DNA from: Myxococcaceae bacterium JPH2
GTDB lineage: Bacteria > Myxococcota > Myxococcia > Myxococcales > Myxococcaceae
Reading direction: 5' to 3'
NCBI GenBank assembly: GCA_016458225.1
Contig: JAEMGR010000034.1
Coordinates: forward strand, 62,001-126,000
Length of the DNA: 64,000 bases
The notes below the pieces were generated by a model. That model was not told where the DNA came from and made no database searches. It saw nothing but the letters and a program-made list of their open reading frames with translations. Position numbers and translations under genes: made by a program. Position 1 is the stretch's first letter. Every line of letters starts with the position of its first letter. Shown one piece after another: positions 49,476-57,232 of this stretch.

Positions 49476-51410
49476 CTACTGCGTCACCCGCCAGGAGAAC
49501 GGCATCATCACCGTGACCTCCTGGTCGCGGTGAGCCGGGAAACGCAGCCGCTGCGCCTGCGACTCCAGGCACCGTCCCACCTCGGTCGAAGCCAGCGGGC
49601 CCTTCGTGTCCGCGGTCACCTTCCCCGACGAGACGATTCGAAGCTGGACCTGCACCTCGCCCTGGCTGGCGGGAAGGTCCGCCTTGAAGCGCTCGAAGCA
49701 CGAGGTGATGCGCGAGCGCCCACCCGACACGACACGCTGGATGTCCTCGATGCCCAGCGTCACCAGCTTCACGGGACGAGCCGCGCCCTTCGGAGTGGGA
49801 GTCGGAGCAGTCGTCCCCGTGTCCGTCGCGAACGCCACTGAACCCGGAGTTCCCGAGCCAACCGCGGGAACCGCCACCTTGTCCGGCTCCGTCGGAGTCG
49901 AGCCCGCAGGAGCCACGGCCGTCCCCGGCGCCGTCGTCCCGTCCGACGGAGGACCGGCAGTGTCCGATGGCGTCGGCGCGGCCCCCACCGCCGGAGCTGT
50001 CTCGGGGAAATGAGCCGTCGCCGGGTTCACCGCGGGAGTCGAAGGCGGAACCGGCGCGGCCGTCACGACAGCTGGACTGACAGGCTGCGCGTCACCCGGT
50101 GCCCATGCGCGCGCCGCCACGAACGCACCGCCCGCGAGCACCAGTCCACCCACCAAGCCCACGGCCAACGAGCGCCATCGCCGCGGCGCGGGAGCAATCT
50201 CCACGGGCCCGGAGCGAGTGGGCGTTCCCGGCGCCTTCTCCGATTCCGCCGTGACCGGAGGCACCCACGGCCGCCCCTGGACGGTGGCGCCATCCCCCGC
50301 GCCCGTCCGTGCAGGAACGGGAGCAACCGGAGGCGCGACGACGGGTGCCGCGGGCTGCGGCAGTCCCTCCGCCGGGTGCGAGACGTTCAGCGTCGCCAGC
50401 GTGGGGATGCGGGTGCGCTCGGTGAAGCGCTCCTCGCCGAAGTGCGAACGCAGGAACGCCGCGAGGGTCGTCGGTACGCCCGTGGCCCTGAGGTATTCGG
50501 CGAGGAAGATCTCCAGGTCCTGCGCGAACTCCTCGGCGGTGGCGTAGCGGTCATCGCGCTGGCCCGCCATGGCCTTGAGGATGATGGCCTCCAGGACCTC
50601 GGGCAGGTCCGCGCGCAGCTTCCTCGGAGGCTCGAACTCGGCGCGCGTCAGCGCGTTGAGGACGGCAAGGTCGTTGTCACGCGCGAAGGGCCGCACATGC
50701 GTGACGGCCTCGTACAGGCTGACGCCGAGCGCGAAGATGTCCGCGCGGCGGTCCACCTCCAAGCCCTGGGCCTGCTCCGGGGCCATGTACATGTACTTGC
50801 CCTTCACCACGCCGGTGCGCGTGTGCACCAGTCGCGACTCGGCCTTGGCGATGCCGAAGTCCAACACCTTCACCTGTCCCTGGTAGGTCAGGTACAGGTT
50901 CGAGGGCGAGATGTCCCGGTGCACCACGTGCAGCGACTGGCCCTGCTCGTTGGTGAACTCGTGCGCGTGGTGCAGGCCGTGCGCCGCGTCGATGAGCACG
51001 CGCAGCACCACAGGGAGCGGCACGTACTGACGACGGCGACCCGCGAGCCGCAGCGTCGTGGAGAAGTCCTCGCCCGCGAGGTACTCCATGCAGATGTAGT
51101 AGCAGCCGTCCGTGAACCCCAGCTCGTGGATCTGGATGATGTTCGGATGGGAGAGCTTGGCCGCGAGCCGCGCCTCGTCTCGAAACATCTCCACGAAGTC
51201 GGGGATGTTAGAGAGGTGCGGCAGCATGCGCTTGATGACGACGTTGCGCTCGAAGCCGTCGGTGCCGAGCAGCTTGGCGAGGAAGATCTCCGCCATCCCG
51301 CCCTCGGCCAGCTTCCGCACGAGCACGTACTGGCCATAAGGCCGCAGCAGGGGCGTGTCGGACGCGCCGGAGTTCTCCGGAATGGGGACGGTGGGCTGGG
51401 GGGGTGACAT
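49476..51410 (-). CDS. Transmembrane Ser/Thr protein kinase with AgmX/PglI-type C-terminal domain
   Basis: A 644-residue Hanks-type kinase. The glycine loop LAEGGMAEIFLA, catalytic lysine in VVIKRML, HRDISPSN, DFGIAKAES and MAPEQA are intact in residues ~15-290, so it should be active. A Pro/Ala linker with a TM helix follows at ~400-425 (SLAVGLVGGLVLAGGAFVAA). Residues ~545-644 form a domain (VVSGGRSRITSCFERFK, GEVQVQLRIVSSGKV) with a conserved Cys pair, as in AgmX/PglI C-terminal domains. The extracytoplasmic domain may sense or bind envelope components. It is the third gene of the operon with the FecR-like lipoprotein, 4 bp downstream. Confidence 0.88.
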   Translation of the reverse strand: MSPPQPTVPIPENSGASDTPLLRPYGQYVLVRKLAEGGMAEIFLAKLLGTDGFERNVVIKRMLPHLSNIPDFVEMFRDEARLAAKLSHPNIIQIHELGFTDGCYYICMEYLAGEDFSTTLRLAGRRRQYVPLPVVLRVLIDAAHGLHHAHEFTNEQGQSLHVVHRDISPSNLYLTYQGQVKVLDFGIAKAESRLVHTRTGVVKGKYMYMAPEQAQGLEVDRRADIFALGVSLYEAVTHVRPFARDNDLAVLNALTRAEFEPPRKLRADLPEVLEAIILKAMAGQRDDRYATAEEFAQDLEIFLAEYLRATGVPTTLAAFLRSHFGEERFTERTRIPTLATLNVSHPAEGLPQPAAPVVAPPVAPVPARTGAGDGATVQGRPWVPPVTAESEKAPGTPTRSGPVEIAPAPRRWRSLAVGLVGGLVLAGGAFVAARAWAPGDAQPVSPAVVTAAPVPPSTPAVNPATAHFPETAPAVGAAPTPSDTAGPPSDGTTAPGTAVAPAGSTPTEPDKVAVPAVGSGTPGSVAFATDTGTTAPTPTPKGAARPVKLVTLGIEDIQRVVSGGRSRITSCFERFKADLPASQGEVQVQLRIVSSGKVTADTKGPLASTEVGRCLESQAQRLRFPAHRDQEVTVMMPFSWRVTQ

Positions 51411-51414
51411 CGCC

Positions 51415-53415
51415 TCAGGGCCCTCGCTGTTTCAGGGTGCGCACCGTTTGAACCACCGGGACACCGGGACGACTCATCTTAAACACCAGCATCGGCGGCG
51501 TTCCCATTGGGACCGACCAGATATCGAACCGGTGCTTCCCGTCCAGCGTCACCGGACGTCCGTTGATGGACAGGTGCGCATCCACCGGGGCCACACCCGT
51601 CGCGTGAATCTTCGCCGCTGTCGGCTGGCCGTTGCGGGGCGACTCGATGACCAGCTCCTGCACGGAGTTGTCGTAGACCAGCTCCAGCTTGTTCATCCGT
51701 CCACCCTGGAGCGCCGCGCCCGCCGAGGACATCGGCGTCACGGACCACAGGTAGCTGCCCTCGCGCAGTGCGCCCGCGTCCAGCGCGGCGTGCGTATCCG
51801 TCACCGTGCGCTCGGCGACAGGGGTGGACAGCTCGCCCACGCGGTAGACCGCGACGCGGTAGCTCGCCGCGCGCGCCTCCGCGCCGTAGGTGAACGTCAC
51901 GGCTGGAGGCTTGTCCTGGTAGAAGATGGTCGTCTTCTCGGGGCCCTCGGGCACCACGTTACGCAGCCGCGCCAACTCCTTGGGAGGATCCTCCGGAGCG
52001 AAGCGCGCGCTGCCCGCCGACACCTGCGTCCCGTCCGACTTGCGCACCCGCCAGTACAGCGCGCCCCGCGCCGGAGCCGCCACGTTGACGAAGGGCTGAT
52101 GCACCAGGCCCGTCAGGACCGGCCGCGTGAAGGCCGAGTCCTGCGCCACCTCCACCACCGCATCCCCCGTGCCCTCCCAGGTGAGCGCCACCTGGGCCAG
52201 TCCCTTGTGGAACACCTCGCCGTTGTCGCCAGGTGCCAGCTCCATCGCGGCCCGCTCCAGCAACTCCACCCGAGGTGCCGCCGTGCCCGCGGACTCCACC
52301 GTGGCGCGCTCCCCCGCGCGCAGCGGCTGCCGGGCCTCGCCACGCACGAGGGTGACATCCCCCGCCTGCGCCTCCACGAGCAGCCCCGACGCCGTCCGCT
52401 GCACCGCGAGCCGAGCCGCGCCGGATCCCTCCAGCGACAAGTGGGGCAGCACCACCCGACTCGACCGCCCCGCGGCCAGCTGCAACCCGAGCGTGCCCTT
52501 GCGCAAGTCCAGCCGGGTCTCATCCGAAGTGCCGCCCTGCCCCGCGCCCTCGAGCACCGCCTCCGAGCCCGAGGTGAGCGACAGCAGTGACGCGCTGTCT
52601 TGCAGCGACAGCACCGCCGTGCCGCTGCGCACGCGAACCCCGTCGCCCGCGGCCAGCACCTCGCCATCTTTGCGAACCCAGCGCCACCGCGCCGAGCCCT
52701 TCGACTTCACCTCCGCGCGCCCAGACGTCGTTCGCAGCGTCACGGAGATGGGCGCCAGCTCAACGACGCGAGAGGCGCGCCCCACCACCTCCGCGCGCCC
52801 CGAGGCGACCTCCACGGACTCGCCCGCGTCAGCCTTCAGCGTCTGGCCATCCTTGGAGACGAACTCGATGGCGCCCAGCTTCACCTCGACGTGCGCGGCG
52901 TCCTCGGCCACGCGCACGCTCACCTCGCTCGGCTCCGAGCCCACTCGCGTGAGACCGAAGGGCGTGAGGATGCTCAACGCGACCCGCGTCGGAGCTGGGC
53001 CTCCCGAACCGGAGCCCGCACCCGCGCCAGCCGACGCCGGGACGCGCGACAGCACCACGCCGCGCGCCACCGTCAGCACGATGCCCTGCGCGTCCGAGCC
53101 CAGCGCGAACCGCGCATCCGAGCCCACCTCCACCGTGTGCCCGTCCGCGAAGCGCACCGTGGCCTTGCCATCCGCCCCGGTCTCCACCGCGTCCCCGGCG
53201 AACAGAGCGCCCGCGACCGCCGGGCCCGTCCTCCCCGCGCGTGACAGCCGCACATCACCTGTCACACCATCCAACTGAGCCAGCGCCACGGCGGTGCCCG
53301 CCTCCACGGGAGCAGCGGCGGCCACGGGAGCACTCGCGGGTGGAGGCGGCGTCTCCGGATCGCCACAGCCCGAGGCGACCACCAGGGACAACATCAGGAC
53401 GCGCGCGGATTTCAC
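51415..53415 (-). CDS. FecR-domain lipoprotein
   Basis: A 666-residue lipoprotein with signal peptide and lipobox VASGC (Cys 17). FecR-like segments occur twice or more: GDVRLSRAGRTGPAVAGALF with GDAVETGADGKATVRFADGH near residues 50-110, and a similar ADGVRVRSGTAVLSLQDSAS block later. The C-terminus has Ig-like beta segments (VTFTYGAEARAASYRVAVYR). FecR domains usually signal across the periplasm to sigma factors, but no FecI is adjacent. Its gene overlaps the upstream one by four bases and precedes the kinase gene by 4 bp, which suggests a sensor module. Confidence 0.83.
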   Translation of the reverse strand: MKSARVLMLSLVVASGCGDPETPPPPASAPVAAAAPVEAGTAVALAQLDGVTGDVRLSRAGRTGPAVAGALFAGDAVETGADGKATVRFADGHTVEVGSDARFALGSDAQGIVLTVARGVVLSRVPASAGAGAGSGSGGPAPTRVALSILTPFGLTRVGSEPSEVSVRVAEDAAHVEVKLGAIEFVSKDGQTLKADAGESVEVASGRAEVVGRASRVVELAPISVTLRTTSGRAEVKSKGSARWRWVRKDGEVLAAGDGVRVRSGTAVLSLQDSASLLSLTSGSEAVLEGAGQGGTSDETRLDLRKGTLGLQLAAGRSSRVVLPHLSLEGSGAARLAVQRTASGLLVEAQAGDVTLVRGEARQPLRAGERATVESAGTAAPRVELLERAAMELAPGDNGEVFHKGLAQVALTWEGTGDAVVEVAQDSAFTRPVLTGLVHQPFVNVAAPARGALYWRVRKSDGTQVSAGSARFAPEDPPKELARLRNVVPEGPEKTTIFYQDKPPAVTFTYGAEARAASYRVAVYRVGELSTPVAERTVTDTHAALDAGALREGSYLWSVTPMSSAGAALQGGRMNKLELVYDNSVQELVIESPRNGQPTAAKIHATGVAPVDAHLSINGRPVTLDGKHRFDIWSVPMGTPPMLVFKMSRPGVPVVQTVRTLKQRGP

Positions 53416-54971
53416 CGGGCCCTCGGGAGGAGATCGACGTTGAAGATGGCCCGCTCGCCGTCGCGCAGCATGACGCTCTTGCTCTGGGGCCGGTGCCCCG
53501 GCGCGGAGATGATGATGCGGTACGTCCCGCCGCGAACTCGGACGGAGAAGGCACCTGTCTTGTCGGCCCGCGTGCGGACACGCGCCTGCGGAATCGCGAG
53601 CGTCGCGACGAGCGGACGGCCTCCCCGCGTGCTGCGCACCTGACCTGTGAGGGTGGCCAGCTCGCCCGTCTTGCGCTCCACCGAGAGCGCCACGGCCAGC
53701 TCGGCCTGCTGCCCCGCCACGATGACCGCCGCGTCCTCCACGGGACGGAAGCCCGGCACCACCACCGCGACCGCCACGGGCCCAGGGGCAAGTCCCTCGA
53801 TGTTCGCCTTGCCGGACACATCCGCGCGCGCCTTGACGGTGCCCACCGCCACCCGCGCCTCCGGCAGTGGCGCCCCCGTCGCAGCGTCCACCACCGTCAC
53901 CCGCAGACTGCCCATCACCGGAGCAGGCTTCTGCGCTCGGACCTCCAGCTCCGCGCGTCCGCCCGCCACCACCTGCGCGCGCGCCTCGGCCTCCTCATGG
54001 CCCTCCACCTGGACGCGCGCCAGCACCTCACCCACCGGAAGCTCGGTCGCATCCACCCGACCCTCGGCATCCGCCGCGACGGGCTCCCGGGCCTCGCCGC
54101 CCACGACGAGCGTCACCCGAGCCCCCGCGAGCGGAGCGCCCGTCGCCGCGTCCACCACCCGCAGCGCCAAGGCCCCGCGTGCATCCAGCACCGGCTCGGC
54201 CGAGGCCTCCCGCGCGGGTGAATCCGCCTCCCAGGTGAACTCCAGAGCCGCCCCCACCCGACGCAGGCGCTGCTCGGAGCGCGTCACCTCCGCGAGCGTC
54301 ACCGTGTCGCGTACCTGCTGGAAGTCCAGCACCAGGGTGCCAGCCCAACCGCGAGCGCGCTTCAGCGGCACCAGCAGCGCGCCACCCACCGCGTAGCCCG
54401 AGGCCGTGGCCTTCGCCCCGGAGGCATCGCTCGCGGAGAGCGTCAGCGGAACCTCGCCGCGTCCCTCCAGACGCAGCCCCGCCGGCAGCGGAACCAACAC
54501 GCGCCCACCGACCAACGCGGCGTGCCGGATGCCGCGCGCCAACTCAGGAGACTCCGCCCCGGCGAAGAGCGGGAGCTGCGAGTACCCATAGCCCGCGCCC
54601 ACCTCCAACCGGACCGGCCCCAGCAGCGCACGCACCCGAGGCCCCACCGAGGCCCGCCACAGGCTGCCCCCCGTGACGCGCGTCCCCTCTGCCTTCAGAT
54701 CGAACGCCTCCCGCTGCACGCTCGCCCACGCCCCCAACCAGGAGCCCACCCACCCGGTCGCCTGCGCCGACACATCATTCGGCGTCATGCCGTCATAGGT
54801 GAGCCCCGGCCCTACATCGGACTGCTGGCCCTGGCGCAGCGAGAGCCCATAACGGAGGCGGAGCGAGGCATGCTCCGGGGCTCCTGAGGACTGCGCGAAC
54901 GCAGCAGGGGCGATCGCGACGAGCGCGAGCAGGAGCGGGACGATGGCGGACGGGCGGCTCGGGCGAGGCAA
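53412..54971 (-). CDS. Exported carboxypeptidase-regulatory-like/PEGA-type beta protein
   Basis: A 519-residue protein if it starts at TTG 54971, which gives an ideal signal peptide (PSAIVPLLLALVAIAPAAFAQ). Residues ~30-270 resemble an outer-membrane beta-barrel-like or porin-like repeat (GYGYSQLPLFAG, VLVPLPAGLRLEGRGEVPL). The C-terminal half holds three carboxypeptidase-regulatory-like modules (LRVVDAATGAPLAGARVTL, LRVTVVDAATGAPLPEARV, TLTGQVRSTRGGRPLVATL). No ATG or GTG is well placed; TTG 55010 is the other option. It is the first gene of the operon leading to the FecR lipoprotein and kinase. Confidence 0.72.
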   Translation of the reverse strand: MPRPSRPSAIVPLLLALVAIAPAAFAQSSGAPEHASLRLRYGLSLRQGQQSDVGPGLTYDGMTPNDVSAQATGWVGSWLGAWASVQREAFDLKAEGTRVTGGSLWRASVGPRVRALLGPVRLEVGAGYGYSQLPLFAGAESPELARGIRHAALVGGRVLVPLPAGLRLEGRGEVPLTLSASDASGAKATASGYAVGGALLVPLKRARGWAGTLVLDFQQVRDTVTLAEVTRSEQRLRRVGAALEFTWEADSPAREASAEPVLDARGALALRVVDAATGAPLAGARVTLVVGGEAREPVAADAEGRVDATELPVGEVLARVQVEGHEEAEARAQVVAGGRAELEVRAQKPAPVMGSLRVTVVDAATGAPLPEARVAVGTVKARADVSGKANIEGLAPGPVAVAVVVPGFRPVEDAAVIVAGQQAELAVALSVERKTGELATLTGQVRSTRGGRPLVATLAIPQARVRTRADKTGAFSVRVRGGTYRIIISAPGHRPQSKSVMLRDGERAIFNVDLLPRAR

Positions 54972-54981
54972 GGCCCGGCGG

Positions 54982-55010
54982 AGTATAGAGAAGGCCGTGA
55001 ACGCACCCAA
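54982..55010 (-). promoter_or_regulatory. Sigma-70-like promoter of the envelope/kinase operon
   Basis: On the minus strand TTGGGT (55010-55005) and TATACT (54987-54982) are separated by exactly 17 bases. A start near 54975 would put the TTG at 54971 almost at the 5' end of the mRNA, consistent with a near-leaderless start and the lack of a ribosome-binding site. Confidence 0.45.
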
Positions 55011-55266
55011 ACCCGAGGCACGAGGTAACCCCGCGTTCCGCGCCAGGACCCACCGGGCCGGGTGTGGGGCCTGGACTCCGACCGGGCGCGCCGGTCCCGG
55101 ATCCAGGAACCCGCACGGATCACGGCTGGCTTCTTGCTGGAGTGGAACTGCTTTGCTAAGCATGCCGACGGTCGGTAGCGCCTCGTCTAACCTCCGGGAT
55201 TCACTCCAGAAACATCGGAGCGCCGCCGTGAGCGGGGCGAGCGAACGCTGAGGAGCGCATACGCCC

Positions 55267-55746
55267 ATGGGCACGCAACTGGTGATGTACGAAGAGGAGT
55301 TCACCAAGATCAACGCGGTTTGCGACCGACTTACCAAGGACGCGAACGCGAAGGTCGTCTTCCTCGTCGACAAGAACGGCCAGCTCATCTCCTCCGCAGG
55401 CCAGACGCAAAACATCGACACGACGTCACTGGCGTCGCTGACGGCGGGCAATGTCGCGGCCATGGGTGGACTCGCCAAGCTGATTGGGGAGAACGAGTTC
55501 CCCAACCAGTTCCATGAAGGAGCGAAGGACTCGCTCTACATGACCATTGTCGGCAGCAGGGTGGTTCTGGTTGTCATCTTCGACAACCGGACGAGCCTCG
55601 GTCTGGTCCGCCTGCGCATCAAGAAGGCCAGCGACGAGCTGACCAAGATCTTCGAGAGCCTGGTGAAGAAGACGGACAGCCCCGGAGCCGGTTCGCCGTT
55701 CGCCGAGATCTCCGACGACGATATCGACAACCTCTTCAGCGAGTAA
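55267..55746 (+). CDS. mglB: Gliding motility GTPase-activating protein MglB (Roadblock/LC7)
   Basis: A 159-residue Roadblock/LC7 protein: [16 protein letters not shown], then [36 protein letters not shown] and the strand-rich [17 protein letters not shown], matching Myxococcus MglB. The C-terminal tail ([17 protein letters not shown]) is also MglB-like. MglB is the GAP for MglA and marks the lagging pole. The gene lies 11 bp upstream of mglA, the usual mglBA order. A GAGGAG box at 55249-55254 precedes the ATG. Confidence 0.96.
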   Translation: MGTQLVMYEEEFTKINAVCDRLTKDANAKVVFLVDKNGQLISSAGQTQNIDTTSLASLTAGNVAAMGGLAKLIGENEFPNQFHEGAKDSLYMTIVGSRVVLVVIFDNRTSLGLVRLRIKKASDELTKIFESLVKKTDSPGAGSPFAEISDDDIDNLFSE

Positions 55747-55757
55747 CCCGGGAAGCC

Positions 55758-56345
55758 ATGTCCTTCATCAATTACTCATCCCGCGAAATCAACTGCAAGA
55801 TTGTCTATTACGGGCCGGGACTCTGCGGGAAGACGACCAACCTTCAGTACATCTACAACAAGACTGCCGCGGACACGAAGGGCAAGCTCATCTCGCTCTC
55901 CACGGAGACGGACCGCACGCTCTTCTTCGACTTCCTGCCGCTGTCGCTCGGTGAGATCCGCGGCTTCAAGACGCGCTTCCACCTGTACACGGTGCCGGGT
56001 CAGGTCTTCTACGACGCCAGCCGCAAGCTCATCCTCAAGGGCGTGGACGGCGTGGTGTTCGTCGCGGACAGCCAGATCGAGCGCATGGAGGCCAACATGG
56101 AATCGTTGGAGAACCTCCGCGTGAACCTGGCCGAGCAGGGCTACGACCTGAACAAGATTCCGTACGTCATGCAGTACAACAAGCGGGACCTCCCCAACGC
56201 GGTGACGGTGGAGGAGATGCGCAAGGCGCTCAACCCGCGCATGATTCCGGAATACCAGGCGGTGGCACCCACGGGGGTCGGTGTGTTCGACACGCTCAAG
56301 GCGGTCGCCAAGCTGGTGCTTACCGAACTTCGTAAGGGCGGCTGA
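55758..56345 (+). CDS. mglA: Ras-like GTPase MglA
   Basis: A 195-residue small GTPase. The P-loop is GPGLCGKT (residues 19-26), with Gly 21 where activating mutations are known. Thr 78 in YTVPGQ replaces the usual Asp of the DxxGQ motif, and Gln 82 and Arg 53, the catalytic residues of MglA, are present. QYNKRD is the guanine-specificity motif. MglA-GTP sets the leading pole and drives gliding and type IV pili. It follows mglB and leads a downstream run of exported proteins. Confidence 0.97.
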   Translation: MSFINYSSREINCKIVYYGPGLCGKTTNLQYIYNKTAADTKGKLISLSTETDRTLFFDFLPLSLGEIRGFKTRFHLYTVPGQVFYDASRKLILKGVDGVVFVADSQIERMEANMESLENLRVNLAEQGYDLNKIPYVMQYNKRDLPNAVTVEEMRKALNPRMIPEYQAVAPTGVGVFDTLKAVAKLVLTELRKGG

Positions 56346-56409
56346 TTCCTGGGAGGACGAGACATGCCCTCCCCTCCGGGCGACCCGCCGGAAAGGATGG
56401 TATGACCAC

Positions 56410-57219
56410 ATGCCGCCAGGCTGGGCCGCTTTCAGAGGTCGCACCGTGCGTGTCGCTTCCGCCTCTCTCCGTCTCCTCGCGCTCCTGAGCGCCACCCTGT
56501 GCGTGCCAGCGCTGGCGCAGGAGTCGGCCGCCTCGCCTCCTCCCGGCGCGGCGGCAGCGCCCGCGGCGCCCGCGCCTTCGCCCACGTCAGCGGCTCCCGC
56601 CTCGGCGGTGGCCGCGCCGCAGACGGCGGACGAGGCCTTCAACACCCGCGTGAAGACGCTGGAGGAGCAGGTCGTCGACCTGAAGGAGAAGATCTACCGC
56701 TCCAAGGCGCGCCTGCTGTTGCTCCAAGAGACCGTGCTGGGAGGCGACCTCTCCATGGGCGCCCGCGCGGTCGTCATCCACAAGAACGAGATGGGCAACT
56801 CCTTCTTCCTGGAGTCCGTCGCGTATGCGTTGGATGGCGCGCCCATCTTCACCCAGGTGGACAGCAAGGGAGACCTCGACAAGCGCAAGGAGCTGGAGGT
56901 CTTCAACGGCCGCATCGTGCCGGGCCAGCATCAGATCGCCGTGCGGCTGGTGTACCGCGGCAACGGCTACGGCGTGTTCAACTACCTGGAGGGCTACAAG
57001 TTCAAGGTGCAATCCAGTTACACCTTCAACGCGGAGGCGGGGAAGGTGACCACCGTGAGCGTGGTCGGCCTGGAGAAGGGCGGCCTCACCACGGACATGA
57101 AGGACCGTCCGGCGGTGCGCTACGACCTCCAGGTCGCGCGCGACACGGCGAAGAAGGCCCCGCCTCCGGATACGTCCAGCCCTCCGGTGCCGGCGACCAC
57201 CACCTCCGAGCCGAAGTAG
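56410..57219 (+). CDS. Exported coiled-coil protein downstream of mglA
   Basis: A 269-residue protein with a signal peptide ending at VPALAQ. A Pro/Ala linker is followed by a predicted coiled coil (TRVKTLEEQVVDLKEKIYR, residues ~85-115). The rest is beta-rich (FFLESVAYALDGAPIF, GYGVFNYLEGYKFKVQ) and ends in a Pro/Thr tail. A GTG at 56446 is an equally good start (AGAGGT box ahead) giving 257 residues. Similar myxobacterial proteins carry a misleading acetyltransferase label; no catalytic motif is visible. It lies 64 bp after mglA and 13 bp before the next gene, so it probably shares the mgl transcript. Confidence 0.72.
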   Translation: MPPGWAAFRGRTVRVASASLRLLALLSATLCVPALAQESAASPPPGAAAAPAAPAPSPTSAAPASAVAAPQTADEAFNTRVKTLEEQVVDLKEKIYRSKARLLLLQETVLGGDLSMGARAVVIHKNEMGNSFFLESVAYALDGAPIFTQVDSKGDLDKRKELEVFNGRIVPGQHQIAVRLVYRGNGYGVFNYLEGYKFKVQSSYTFNAEAGKVTTVSVVGLEKGGLTTDMKDRPAVRYDLQVARDTAKKAPPPDTSSPPVPATTTSEPK

Positions 57220-57232
57220 GGGGACGCTCGTC

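Noticed and set aside
55130-55266. Sigma-54 promoter upstream of mglB (TGGAAC...TTTGC)
   Set aside because: The spacing between GG and GC is 9 bases instead of 10, and the -24 element deviates from TGGCAC.
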